Below are positions 33,396 through 42,530 of a DNA stretch of 64,000 nucleotides, one piece after another. The translations under genes and the position numbers were made by a program. Below the pieces are notes generated by a model. The model was given only the letters and a program-made list of their open reading frames with translations, was not told the origin of the DNA and did no database searches. The stretch comes from JANXQG01 sp963775975. Its GTDB lineage: Bacteria; Planctomycetota; Planctomycetia; Pirellulales; Thermoguttaceae. Location of the stretch: assembly GCA_963775975.1 (NCBI GenBank), contig CAVZKX010000003.1, positions 372,001 through 436,000 on the forward strand. The letters run 5' to 3'. The first letter of the stretch is position 1. Each line of letters starts with the position of its first letter.

Positions 33396-36167
33396 ATGCA
33401 AATCGGTCCCGCAATTCTCCTCGTCGCCACGATCCTCCAGCTTGCGACCGTCGTTGTCGCCATTTGGCTCATTCGCGTCACCGGCCGAAAATGGGCCTGG
33501 GCCCTGGTCGCCGCGGCGCTGGGGCTGATGTTATTCCTACGAGCCTTGCACCTCTACGAAGAACTCAACGGCGCCACTCCTGATTTGAATGAGAACCTTA
33601 CGGCGCTGGTCATTTCGCTGCTATGCCTCTCGGGCTTGCTGGGCATCGGGCCGCTGTTCCGCATGTATGCGCGGCTGGCCGAGGATTTGTGGAAGGCGCA
33701 ATCCGAACTGGAGCAGCGCGTCCTCGACCGCACCGCCGAATTGGCGGCGACCAACGAGAGTTTGCAGCAGGAGCGCTACCTGCTGCACACGCTCATGGAT
33801 TACCTGCCGCACAACATCTACTTCAAGGATGCCGACAGCCGCTTCATCCGCGTCAACAAGGCCATGGCCCGTTATATCGGCCTGAGCGATCCCCATGAGG
33901 CCATCGGCAAGACGGACCTCGACTTCTTCACCGACGAACATGGCCTGCAGGCGATGGCCGATGAGAAGGAAATCCTCCGCACGGGGCAAGGCATCGTCAC
34001 CAAGATTGAAAAAGAAACCTGGCCCGATGGCCGCACGACGTGGGCCTCCTCGACGAAGCTGCCATTGCTGGACGACGAAGAACATATCGTCGGCACGTTC
34101 GGCATTTCGCAGGACGTCACCGCGCAGATGCAAGATGCCGAGGCGCTGCGCGCGGCGAAGGAGACGGCCGAGGCGGCCAGCCGCGCCAAGAGTACTTTCC
34201 TGGCCAATATGAGCCATGAAATTCGCACGCCGCTGAACGCCGTTATCGGCATGACCGAACTGGTCCTCAAGAGCCAGCTCAGCGCCCAGCAGCGCGAATA
34301 CCTCTCCACTGTCCGCGATTCCGGCGAGGCCTTGCTCTCGGTCATCAACGACATTCTCGATTTTTCCAAGATCGAAGCGGAGAAGCTTGTGTTGGAGCGG
34401 GAGCGGTTTCACTTCCGCGAGAGCCTGGGCGACACGATGAAGTCGTTCGCCCTCCGCGCCCATCAGCAAGGGTTGGAGTTGGCCTGCTATATTCATCGCG
34501 AGGTTCCCACATGGCTCCTGGGCGACTATTGCCGGCTGCGGCAAGTGGTGGTGAACCTCGTCAACAACGCCATCAAGTTCACCAAGCGCGGCGAGGTCGT
34601 CGTCGAAGTCGCTTGCGAGGCCAGTACCGAGGACGACATTCAGCTTCATTTCACCGTGAGCGATACGGGCATCGGCATACCTGCCGATAAGCACGCGGCG
34701 GTCTTCGATATGTTTGAGCAGGCCGACAGCTCGACCACCCGTCGCCACGGCGGAACCGGATTGGGATTGGCCATCGCCTCGAAGCTGGTCGCGCTCATGG
34801 GCGGAAAAATCTGGCTGGAGAGCGAAGTCGGGCGCGGCACCAAATTCCATTTCACCGCCCATTTGGGACGCGCCGCGGTCGAGCCCACGGAGAAGATTGA
34901 TGCCGAACCGGTCTGCCTGCACGGCATGCGCGCCCTGGTGGTCGACGACAACGCCACCAACCGGCGAATCCTCGACGAAGTGCTGGCCAGCTGGCAGATG
35001 GTCCCCACATGCGTCGAAACCGCCTGCGAAGCGATGGAGCTTATGCGGCAGGCCGAACAAGCCGGCCGCCCCTTCCAACTCGTGCTCACCGACGCTCACA
35101 TGCCCGAAGTCGACGGCTTCATGCTCGCCGGCGACATTCGCAAGCAATATCAGTCCGCCGAGCCGGTGATCATGATGCTCACTTCGGGCGACCGGCCGAC
35201 CGATATTGCGGAATGCGAGCGCCTGGGCATCGCCTCGTATCTGCTCAAGCCGATCAAGCAGTCGGAGTTGCTTGAGGCGATTCAACTTTCTCTGGGCCTG
35301 GTGGGGCCGCGGACGCATCCGATCTTGCCGGCGCATGTCCGCCCAGGCCGCGCGCTGAAAATCCTGCTGGCGGAGGACAGTCTGGTCAACCAACAATTGG
35401 CGGTCGCCTTGCTCAGCGGAGAGGGCCACGAAGTAGTCGTGGCGAACAACGGCCGCGAGGCCGTGGCCGCGGTCGAGACGGGCACATTCGACGTGGTGCT
35501 CATGGACGTGCAAATGCCCGAAATGGACGGACTGGAGGCCACCGCGATCATCCGCCGCAACGAGGCGGCCCGCGGCGGCGGGCGGATGCCGATCATTGCC
35601 ATGACCGCGCACGCGCTTGCCGGCGACCGCGAGCGCTGCATCGACGCCGGCATGGACGGCTACACGTCCAAACCGATCAACGCCGACGAGTTGTTCGCCG
35701 CCATCCATGGATTGGCCACGAGCCATTCCGAGCCGCCGCCGCCGGCCGGATGTGCCGATGGCGATCCCGTTGATTGGGATGCAGCGCTGAAGACCGTCCG
35801 CGGCGACCAGCGGCTGCTGACGATGATCGTCGAAACGGCGCTGGGCGAGATTCCTAATCTGTTGGCTGCCGTTCGCGGCGCGGTGACCGGGGGCGATCCC
35901 CAAACGCTCCGCCGGGCCGCCCATACGATTAAAGGCTCGGTGCGCTACTTCGGCGCCAACCGCATGACCGAACTTGCCGCGCGGTTGGAAAGCCTGGCTG
36001 AGAAGGAAAACCTTCACGCTGCGCGGGAGACCCTGCCCGCCCTCGGCGACGCCTCCGACGAACTGATCGCCAGCCTGGCAAGCCACGTGGCACGGTCCAG
36101 AAGTACGCACTCTTCTAATTCGTCTGATTCGTCCAAATCAACCCAAGCTCGGGAGGCCGTATCATGA
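33396..36167 (+). CDS. Hybrid sensor histidine kinase with two receivers and an HPt domain
   Basis: This is a BarA-type multi-step phosphorelay protein. Two or three membrane helices at the N-terminus are followed by a coiled coil, a PAS domain (YLPHNIYFKDADSRFIRVNK), HisKA with the phospho-accepting His in MSHEIRTPLNAVIG (about residue 274), an ATPase domain (NLVNNAIKFT, DTGIGIP, GGTGLGLAI), receiver 1 (Asp ~566 in LTDAHMPEVDG), receiver 2 (Asp ~704 in LMDVQMPEMDG) and HPt (His ~843 in AAHTIKGS). The start is uncertain: a TTG at 33324 would extend it by 24 residues. The stop codon TGA overlaps the ATG of the next gene. The signal sensed is unknown. Confidence 0.95.
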   Translation: MQIGPAILLVATILQLATVVVAIWLIRVTGRKWAWALVAAALGLMLFLRALHLYEELNGATPDLNENLTALVISLLCLSGLLGIGPLFRMYARLAEDLWKAQSELEQRVLDRTAELAATNESLQQERYLLHTLMDYLPHNIYFKDADSRFIRVNKAMARYIGLSDPHEAIGKTDLDFFTDEHGLQAMADEKEILRTGQGIVTKIEKETWPDGRTTWASSTKLPLLDDEEHIVGTFGISQDVTAQMQDAEALRAAKETAEAASRAKSTFLANMSHEIRTPLNAVIGMTELVLKSQLSAQQREYLSTVRDSGEALLSVINDILDFSKIEAEKLVLERERFHFRESLGDTMKSFALRAHQQGLELACYIHREVPTWLLGDYCRLRQVVVNLVNNAIKFTKRGEVVVEVACEASTEDDIQLHFTVSDTGIGIPADKHAAVFDMFEQADSSTTRRHGGTGLGLAIASKLVALMGGKIWLESEVGRGTKFHFTAHLGRAAVEPTEKIDAEPVCLHGMRALVVDDNATNRRILDEVLASWQMVPTCVETACEAMELMRQAEQAGRPFQLVLTDAHMPEVDGFMLAGDIRKQYQSAEPVIMMLTSGDRPTDIAECERLGIASYLLKPIKQSELLEAIQLSLGLVGPRTHPILPAHVRPGRALKILLAEDSLVNQQLAVALLSGEGHEVVVANNGREAVAAVETGTFDVVLMDVQMPEMDGLEATAIIRRNEAARGGGRMPIIAMTAHALAGDRERCIDAGMDGYTSKPINADELFAAIHGLATSHSEPPPPAGCADGDPVDWDAALKTVRGDQRLLTMIVETALGEIPNLLAAVRGAVTGGDPQTLRRAAHTIKGSVRYFGANRMTELAARLESLAEKENLHAARETLPALGDASDELIASLASHVARSRSTHSSNSSDSSKSTQAREAVS

Positions 36168-37069
36168 CCCGCGTTCTGGTGGTGGATGATTGTGCCGTCG
36201 ATCGCACGCTGGCAGGCGAGATCCTCAAACGGGATACGGGCTTTACGGTCGAGTACGCTCGCGACGGCGAGGAAGGACTCGAAAAGATCGCCCAGTCGCC
36301 GCCCGATCTTGTCTTGACCGACTTGCAAATGCCCGGCGTCGACGGCCTGCAACTGGTCTCCACGGTCCGCCAGCGCCATCCCCGCGTGCCGGTGATCTTG
36401 ATGACCTCGCAGGGGAGCGAGGAGATCGCCTTTCGCGCCTTGCACCTCGGCGCCGCGAGCTATGTGCCTAAATCGCTCCTGCCGGATAACCTTCGCGACA
36501 CGGTAAACAAGGTGCTTCAGGCCGCCGTGGACGAGTCGCACTACCAAAAGACGATGTCGTGCCTCGCGCGCAGCGAGCGGCTCTTCACGTTGCCGAACGA
36601 CGCCTCGCTTTTCACACCGCTGATCGTGCATCTGCAAGAGGAGTGCGCGGCCCTCGGCTTGTGCGGCGAGTCGGATCGGATTCGGATGGGTATGGGACTC
36701 GGCGAGGCCTTTGCCAACGCCATGTTTCACGGCAATCTGGAGTTGAGCTCTTCGCTGCGGGAAACTGACGCCGACGCCTACCATCGCATGGCGGAAGAGC
36801 GCCGCCGCCAATCGCCTTACCAAGACCGCCGCATCGAGATCGAAGTCCGCCTGGCCCGCGACAAGGCTGAGGTCGTCGTCCGCGACCAGGGGTGCGGATT
36901 CGACCCGGCGTCGTTGCCCGACCCGACCGATCCGGCCAACCTGGAAAAAGTCACCGGCCGCGGCATCCTCTTGATGCGCTCGTTCATGGACGAGGTCATT
37001 TTCAACGATCGCGGCAACGAAGTGACAATGGTCAAGCGGCCGGACGGAAACGGCAAGGCAGGGAAGTGA
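36164..37069 (+). CDS. Response regulator fused to an RsbW-like anti-sigma-factor kinase domain
   Basis: The 301-residue protein has an N-terminal receiver (MTRVLVVDDCAVDRTLAGEI, phospho-Asp 53 in LTDLQMPGVDG, MTSQG, and PKS lysine) and a C-terminal GHKL ATPase of the RsbW/HATPase_c_2 type (GLGEAFANAMFHGN, RDQGCGFDP, GRGILLMRSFMDEV). RsbW-like domains phosphorylate anti-anti-sigma factors or bind sigma factors. Because its ATG overlaps the TGA of the hybrid kinase gene (ATGA), the two are translationally coupled, and the kinase very probably phosphorylates this protein. This predicts a route from membrane sensor to partner-switching transcription control. Confidence 0.93.
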   Translation: MTRVLVVDDCAVDRTLAGEILKRDTGFTVEYARDGEEGLEKIAQSPPDLVLTDLQMPGVDGLQLVSTVRQRHPRVPVILMTSQGSEEIAFRALHLGAASYVPKSLLPDNLRDTVNKVLQAAVDESHYQKTMSCLARSERLFTLPNDASLFTPLIVHLQEECAALGLCGESDRIRMGMGLGEAFANAMFHGNLELSSSLRETDADAYHRMAEERRRQSPYQDRRIEIEVRLARDKAEVVVRDQGCGFDPASLPDPTDPANLEKVTGRGILLMRSFMDEVIFNDRGNEVTMVKRPDGNGKAGK

Positions 37070-37078
37070 GACTTGTAC

Positions 37079-39565
37079 ATGCCGCATGATGGATCGCTTG
37101 CGGTTTCGCCCGAACGACTGGTGGCCGAGTTTGGCGGTCGTTCTGAGGTTACACGGAACGGGGTAGCCGCGGTCGTTGCCGCGATTACAAGCGACGCAAG
37201 CGGAGCGGCGGTCGCCTCTCTAATGAAATGGACCGGGCTGTTTCGCAAAACGTGCGGTCAGGACTGGCCGCGGCCCAAGGCGCGCTTGGATCGTTTGGCT
37301 CGGCACTTTGATGTCCCGCACGACCCAGCGCGGCCGGAGGTCGTGCTCTTTGCTTTGCAAACTTGGTTCGTGCTGTTGGTGAAGTTGCTTGTGGGCCACG
37401 CGCTCGCTGCCACGCGCGGCCGGAAGTCGCCCGTCGAGCAGACCGTTGGCGGCGACGTTCAAGCAGTGATCTCTTCGCTCATGCAAGGCGGCGCCTTTTC
37501 GGCCCTGGCGGTGACCGATCCCTGGGCCGGCGAACCGTTTGGCTGGATCGTACCGGCTTGGTCCGAATCGCTGGGGGAAGCCGCGAGCGCGGCAGCCGCG
37601 CGGATTGCCGAATACGATCCGGCGGCGATAGTCGCCTTTGCCGCTGCCGGCGGCGATCTGCTCAAGCCGCTCTACGAATCGCTATTTCCGCGGGCCGTGC
37701 GACATGCGCTCGGCGAATACTACACGCCCCGCTGGCTGGCCGAGCACGTCCTCGATCAGGTCGGCTATGCCGGCCAACCCGAGGCCCGCTTGCTCGATCC
37801 TACCTGCGGCTCCGGGACGTTTCTGCTGGCTGCGCTCGGGCGATGGCGGAGGGGAAGAAAGGGAGAAAGGGAGAGAGGGAGAAAGGGAGAAGCGATGTCT
37901 CCCCCTCTCCCTTTCTCCCCTTCTCCCCTTCTCACCGCTCCCCCGATCATCGGCTTCGACCTCCATCCGCTGGCGGTCGCCGCGGCGCGGGCGAACTATC
38001 TGCTGGCCGTCGCCGACCTGCTGCCCCCGGAGGGCTTCGTCGAAGTTCCAGTCTTCGCCCGCGATGCGGTGCTCGAGTACGTCAGGCTTTCTAGCCTGAC
38101 AAACCATATCTGTCAGGCTGGAAAGCCTGACGTACCTTCCTTCGACTTCGTCGTCGGCAACCCCCCTTGGATCGCCTGGGACAATCTGCCGGGCGATTAC
38201 CGCGAGGCGACCAAGCCGCTCTGGCGGCAGTATGGACTCTTCTCGCTTTCCGGAAACGATGCGCGGCACGGCGGCGGAAAGAAGGACCTCTCAATGCTCG
38301 TACTCTATGCGGCTGCCGACCGATACCTTCGCGACGGCGGCCGGCTGGGCATGGTGATCACGCAAACGCTCTTTCAGAGCAAAGGGGCGGGCGATGGCTT
38401 CCGGCGCTTCCGCATCGGCGCCGACCCCGGCGCGGCGGGGCTAGGCGTGCTTCACGTCGATGACATGGTTGAGGTGCGGCCCTTCGGCGATGCGGCCAAT
38501 TGGACGAGCGTCGTGACGCTCGAAAAAGGCCGGGCGACGAACTATCCCGTGCCGTACGTGAAGTGGACGCCAGCGGCGAGCGGCGAGCGGCTGCCTGCGG
38601 CACATAAGACGCCGATGCTGGCCCGGCCGATTGACGCCGAGCGGCTAACTTCGCCTTGGATGGTCATCGAAGCCCGACGCGCGAGCGAGGATGATGATCG
38701 TGCCCACTCGCTTGCGCGTCGGGCTTTAATCGGTCCGGCGGAATACACGGCCCATCTCGGCGCGAACAGCGGCGGGGCCAACGCGGTTTATTGGCTCGAC
38801 GTGCTCGGCGGCGATGAGCGCGGCGTCCGCGTTCGCAATCGTCCGGCCAAGGCCAAGCGGACGGCGGAATGCATTGAAGCGGTCATCGAGCCTGACCTGG
38901 TTTACCCGCTGATTCGCTGGTCCGATGTCGACCGTTGGTCCGCGCGGCCTTCCGGCTATTTGCTGCTGGCCCAAGATCCGGCCACTCGAAGCGGTATCGA
39001 CGAAGCACGCATGGGCCGCGACTACCCGCGGACATTGGCCTACTTGCGGAAGTTCGAACCGCTTCTAACCGCGCGGGCCGCCTATCGCCGCTATCAGGAC
39101 CGCTGGCCGTTCTATTCGATGTACAACGTCGGACCTTACACGCTTGCCGCCGCGAAGGTGATCTGGCGGCGGATGGACCGCAAAATCCGCGCGGCCGTAG
39201 TCGAGACGATCGACCACGCGCTTCTGGGCCCGCGGCCGATTGTGCCGCAAGAGACGTGCGTGCTCATCGCCTGCGGGTGCAGCGAAGAGGCCCATTATCT
39301 CTGCGCGGTGCTTAATAGCGCGATGGTCCATGGTCTGGTCTCCGCGCACAGCGTGGCGGGCGGCAAAGGCTTCGGCACTCCGAGCATTTTGGACTACGTG
39401 CCGCTGAAGACGTTCGACGCGGGCGATGCGCGGCACTTGGAACTGGCCGCGCTGAGCCGGCGGCTGCACGACGTTGCCGCAATGAATCGGGCCGCAGGGA
39501 ATGAAGCGGCAAGTTGCGAGTCGAGTGCCATCGACCGTCTGGCCGAAATGGCGCTGAACGCCTGA
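37079..39565 (+). CDS. N6-adenine DNA methyltransferase (type I/IIG-like) with palindromic inserts
   Basis: This 829-residue protein has the N6-adenine MTase core: ALGEYYTPRWLAEHVLDQVG, SAM motif LLDPTCGSGTFLLAALG (about residues 239-255), motif IV NPPW in FDFVVGNPPWIAWDNLPG (about 361) and the region GKKDLSMLVLYAAADRYLRD. A substrate-recognition half follows (FYSMYNVGPYTLAAAKVIWRR, GGKGFGTPSILDYVPLKTFD). Three palindromic repeats are translated in frame (37848-37933, 38077-38135, 38671-38725). No restriction subunit is adjacent; the enzyme may be solitary or a combined restriction-modification protein, although I see no nuclease motif. Start ATG 37079 lies nine bases after the preceding gene. 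Confidence 0.93.
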   Translation: MPHDGSLAVSPERLVAEFGGRSEVTRNGVAAVVAAITSDASGAAVASLMKWTGLFRKTCGQDWPRPKARLDRLARHFDVPHDPARPEVVLFALQTWFVLLVKLLVGHALAATRGRKSPVEQTVGGDVQAVISSLMQGGAFSALAVTDPWAGEPFGWIVPAWSESLGEAASAAAARIAEYDPAAIVAFAAAGGDLLKPLYESLFPRAVRHALGEYYTPRWLAEHVLDQVGYAGQPEARLLDPTCGSGTFLLAALGRWRRGRKGERERGRKGEAMSPPLPFSPSPLLTAPPIIGFDLHPLAVAAARANYLLAVADLLPPEGFVEVPVFARDAVLEYVRLSSLTNHICQAGKPDVPSFDFVVGNPPWIAWDNLPGDYREATKPLWRQYGLFSLSGNDARHGGGKKDLSMLVLYAAADRYLRDGGRLGMVITQTLFQSKGAGDGFRRFRIGADPGAAGLGVLHVDDMVEVRPFGDAANWTSVVTLEKGRATNYPVPYVKWTPAASGERLPAAHKTPMLARPIDAERLTSPWMVIEARRASEDDDRAHSLARRALIGPAEYTAHLGANSGGANAVYWLDVLGGDERGVRVRNRPAKAKRTAECIEAVIEPDLVYPLIRWSDVDRWSARPSGYLLLAQDPATRSGIDEARMGRDYPRTLAYLRKFEPLLTARAAYRRYQDRWPFYSMYNVGPYTLAAAKVIWRRMDRKIRAAVVETIDHALLGPRPIVPQETCVLIACGCSEEAHYLCAVLNSAMVHGLVSAHSVAGGKGFGTPSILDYVPLKTFDAGDARHLELAALSRRLHDVAAMNRAAGNEAASCESSAIDRLAEMALNA
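37848..37933. repeat. Polypurine/polypyrimidine repeat inside the methyltransferase gene
   Basis: A 45-base run of only G and A (GGGAGAAAGGGAGAGAGG-type) is followed six bases later by a 36-base run of only C and T (TCTCCCCCTCTCCC-type). The two halves are nearly complementary, forming a hairpin; the purine tract could also form triplex (H-) DNA. In frame it gives the peptides RGRKGERERGRKGE and SPPLPFSPSPLL, between motif I and motif IV. Confidence 0.85.
38077..38135. repeat. Palindromic repeat family D inside the methyltransferase gene
   Basis: GTACGTCAGGCTTTCTAGCC (38077) is mirrored by its reverse complement up to 38135 (25-base arms, one mismatch, 9-base loop). In frame it gives YVRLSSLTNHICQAGKPDV just before motif IV of the methyltransferase. 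Confidence 0.88.
38671..38725. repeat. Palindromic repeat family E inside the methyltransferase gene
   Basis: Arms AGCCCGACGCGCGAGCGAG (38671-38689) and CTCGCTTGCGCGTCGGGCT (38707-38725) are complementary with one mismatch. It is translated in frame as EARRASEDDDRAHSLARRA. The ARRASE...SLARRA pattern is a planctomycete-wide repeat signature. Confidence 0.88.
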
Positions 39566-39608
39566 TTAAAAACAATCGGGGCAGCGGCCTTGTGAGCCTG
39601 CTGCCCCG
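39562..39608 (-). terminator. Rho-independent terminator of the BBP7 gene
   Basis: A 9-base GC stem (CGGGGCAGC at 39577-39585 with GCTGCCCCG at 39600-39608, 14-base loop) is followed on the minus strand by ATTGTTTTTAATC. The position, 90 bases after the BBP7 stop and just past the convergent methyltransferase stop, fits a terminator for the minus-strand gene. Confidence 0.75.
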
Positions 39609-39698
39609 ACGTCCGTCACGACCAGAAACAAATGCGTTGGCTCGCTTCCGCCGGCCGTTATGACACTCGGCGATCCTTCCGGCAGAAGCGATCTGCTC

Positions 39699-40901
39699 TC
39701 AGCGATTGAATTCGATGCCGAGATTCAAGCCTTGGATGTATACGTTCTGCAGATTGCCTTCTAGGTTCCGCGTGATGCCCATCGTGGGCACCGTGTAGTC
39801 GACCAAGTCCTGGGCGCGGGCGACGTTGTTGATGAAAATCCCGGTATACCCCGCCTTGACCGAGATGATGTTCGTCAGTTGCATGTGGGCCTCCAGCCGC
39901 AATTCGATGATTGGCGAGAACTCGATGAAGTGTGTCGAGTTGTTGAAGCTGGTGGGGCCCATCAGAGTCGGCTCGGGCGGCGTGTTAATAATAGGGGCCG
40001 TCGCGGTCGGTATGGGCACGTGTAATTGCGCGCCGAACAGGCCGTCTTGTTCCACTGCCTGTGCATTGATGCCGGCTGTGAAGCGGCTCTCCGCAGAGAA
40101 GGCAAAGCGGCCCCAGGGTTGGTACCACCGCACCCCGATTTCCGGGCCGCCGATCTCGTTGTGTGTTTTGGTATTCCAGTAAGAGTCGGTTAGATTGCCG
40201 CCAAAGGCGCCGACCCAAAACTGGTCCTTGAGTTCGAAGTACCGGCCGCCCATGGTGAACTCCAATTGACCGCCGAGGTGCAACTCGTCCATGCGATACA
40301 TGTAGAGGGCTTCGACGCCTTGCACGCGCGACTTGCTCTGCACATAGATCGAGCTAAAGTTGATCGGCGTTTCACCGATAGCCGCGAAAATATTGGTGCC
40401 GGGTACGAACGCCAGGACGGTATCCAGGAAGTGCGAACCGGTGGGGCCGAAGGCCGGATCGTTGAAGACGACGTACGCGTTCAGGGCGGACTCCTCTAGG
40501 GTCTGGCTCTCCATGCTGAGCGAGGTGACAACGAAGCCGTTGTGTCCTTCGACGTAGCCCAACTCCATGCGATTGCCCCACTTCCACACGGATTCATTGG
40601 GCGTGTCCAACGAGTTGGTCTCCACGAACGACTGGCTGATGGCCGGACCCACGAAGACCGTCGGAGTAAGCGTTGGATCGCCGATGCTCGTCTTGGCCGC
40701 GTTCGAGGTGTGCCAATAAAGGCCATCGAAAGTGAAGAACAGGCCGTTCCTCGGCTCGGCCCAATTGTCGTAAGGCCGCACGTCCGCGGGTTGGGCTATT
40801 GCCATGCCCACGAGCTCATGGTCTTGGCCGTAAGCGCTGACGCCCGCGCTGGCTGCTATTAAGAAGGCTGCTAATCCAAAGCAAAATCGATTCGACAACA
40901 T
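39699..40901 (-). CDS. BBP7-family outer membrane beta-barrel protein
   Basis: The 400-residue protein begins MLSNRFCFGLAAFLIAASAG with a signal peptide, then a body with the BBP7 pattern: NGLFFTFDGLYWHTSNAAKT, RMELGYVEGHNGFVVTSLSM, GVEALYMYRMDELHLGGQLE, ELKDQFWVGAFGG and the C-terminal IQGLNLGIEFNR ending in an aromatic-rich strand. This is a planctomycete-specific family likely to form an outer membrane pore or structural barrel. I used the ATG at 40901 with a GGGAG site eight bases ahead. A terminator follows the gene. Confidence 0.92.
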   Translation of the reverse strand: MLSNRFCFGLAAFLIAASAGVSAYGQDHELVGMAIAQPADVRPYDNWAEPRNGLFFTFDGLYWHTSNAAKTSIGDPTLTPTVFVGPAISQSFVETNSLDTPNESVWKWGNRMELGYVEGHNGFVVTSLSMESQTLEESALNAYVVFNDPAFGPTGSHFLDTVLAFVPGTNIFAAIGETPINFSSIYVQSKSRVQGVEALYMYRMDELHLGGQLEFTMGGRYFELKDQFWVGAFGGNLTDSYWNTKTHNEIGGPEIGVRWYQPWGRFAFSAESRFTAGINAQAVEQDGLFGAQLHVPIPTATAPIINTPPEPTLMGPTSFNNSTHFIEFSPIIELRLEAHMQLTNIISVKAGYTGIFINNVARAQDLVDYTVPTMGITRNLEGNLQNVYIQGLNLGIEFNR

Positions 40902-41148
40902 CACATGTACTCCCGTGACGGATTGGAGTATGGTCCGGGTACAAGTGCCAAAGCACGACCGGACTGCCGTATGTGACGGTATTATCGGATATGCCGACGA
41001 TTACAGTTGAGTAAGAAAGGCAGACTTTGCCAGGAATTCCGATTATTCGGGCTAGAATGGCGGCAAAATGGGTAAAGTGCGATGAAAGAAGCCGCCAAAC
41101 ATGGGATTCAAGCCGCTAACAAGGGCGAATTCCCTTGATAACTCCCGT

Positions 41149-42012
41149 CTAGGCGTGCCGCCTTCGCTTAGCGCTGACCAGCAGATAGATGGCGCCCGTT
41201 CCCAGCAATGCGAGTGTGCTCGGCTCTGGAACCGCCTCAACACTAAGCGACTTGTCCTTGCCAATAATTAACTGTCCGCCGGGCGGTAGAACCCTGTCAA
41301 ACTCGTAAGCCCAGGTCATATCTCCCGGACCCAGCGCCGGGCCGCCAACCACCGGCGTGTTATTGAGCGTGGTCGGATTGGCGTCGTTGAGGAAATTAAG
41401 GGTGTTGGCAAAGAAGTCCCCTTGATATCTCGTGGTGGTGCCTAACGAGGGTGTAACCGTATGGACCGTCTCGGAGAGTTTTTCCATGTTGCCACCGATG
41501 AGCTTATACTGATCGACGGCGTTGGAGTTGACGAACTGCACAAAATCACCGCCGAGCGAGCCGTTCAAGTCAAAGTCCGAGTATTGATAAAAGTGCAAGT
41601 CCATCGATTGTGCGCCGGTATTGGTAAGCGTGATCGTTTCCTGCAAGTCGGACGCGCCGCTTCCGTTCGCCCCACCCGTCAACAGGTAGTCCACTTCCAC
41701 GTTCAGACCGTTCGCGCCGGAATACCCCACGGTCGCGGATTTGGCGGATGTGGTTCCACCGCTAGGAGCGCTGAGCGTATCGATCGAAGATTCGCCGCCG
41801 GTAGGTCCGATGCGATACCAGAACCATTGCTGAAAGAGTTGATTCACGCCGTCGACGGTCCAGTTAAAAACACCCGACTGGCTGGCGTTATCAATTAGTA
41901 CAGTCGAATTCGAGTCGGTTAAGGTGAGTATGGAGCCTTGCGCGGGCAATGCGCCGGCAACCGCAATTACAAATAAAAATGCGAATGAATAGCGAGGCAC
42001 AAAGGTTTTCAT
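41149..42012 (-). CDS. PEP-CTERM secreted protein
   Basis: The 287-residue protein starts MKTFVPRYSFAFLFVIAVAG with a signal peptide; the body (ILTLTDSNSTVLIDNASQSG, VFNWTVDGVNQLFQQWFWYR, LQETITLTNTGAQSMDLHFY) is beta-rich and typical of small planctomycete PEP-CTERM proteins. It ends VPEPSTLALLGTGAIYLLVS plus AKRRRHA, an intact sorting signal. I selected the ATG at 42012 (a 15-base longer version exists) because MKTF opens the signal peptide. Confidence 0.93.
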   Translation of the reverse strand: MKTFVPRYSFAFLFVIAVAGALPAQGSILTLTDSNSTVLIDNASQSGVFNWTVDGVNQLFQQWFWYRIGPTGGESSIDTLSAPSGGTTSAKSATVGYSGANGLNVEVDYLLTGGANGSGASDLQETITLTNTGAQSMDLHFYQYSDFDLNGSLGGDFVQFVNSNAVDQYKLIGGNMEKLSETVHTVTPSLGTTTRYQGDFFANTLNFLNDANPTTLNNTPVVGGPALGPGDMTWAYEFDRVLPPGGQLIIGKDKSLSVEAVPEPSTLALLGTGAIYLLVSAKRRRHA

Positions 42013-42530
42013 CGGAGTACTTTCCACTTACCGTCTATGGCAGTCAGTGTTGTCTTGGCGGGTAATGCGGTAGTTCAATACTTCCTTGACTCTTTGCTCC
42101 ATGCACGTTCGCAATCCAATCCATAGACTTAATCCCCCTCAAACCAGCAGGGGGAAAACTACGAAACTCCGCCGCGAGCGGCGAACAAGGAGAATTGCCC
42201 GAGGATGGATGAGTATTCGCGCACACCCGAAACTCACATCGCGATCGTGACGGACAAACCGTCTTCGTCGGGTGGCGGGTGCATCGAGAATGCATCTCCG
42301 TGAACCACTTTCCTCACTAGCGGGAAAGCAATTGCCGAGATGCGGGCGCTGCCTCAGTTTAGGGGCGAATAATTGTGGTGCTGATCAGCCTTCATTATGC
42401 AGATTGCTGTCTTCCTGTCAAGGATTTGACCAGGACCATTTGCCACAAAAAGTCCTGCCGGCTCAACTCGTCTCGTGAACCCCTCCAAATAGTGGATAGC
42501 GCATCGTGAGCGTTCAACAGGTGCTAAAAA
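42013..42530. other. Intergenic region, no gene seen
   Basis: This is about 520 bases between the PEP-CTERM gene and the first TPR-sulfotransferase gene. No open frame with coding character was found on either strand, and no strong repeat or terminator was recognised. Confidence 0.5.

Noticed and set aside
33621..36110. 829-residue open frame on the minus strand opposite the hybrid histidine kinase
   Set aside because: Full domain order of a histidine kinase is on the plus strand; this frame is a shadow created by GC-rich codon use.
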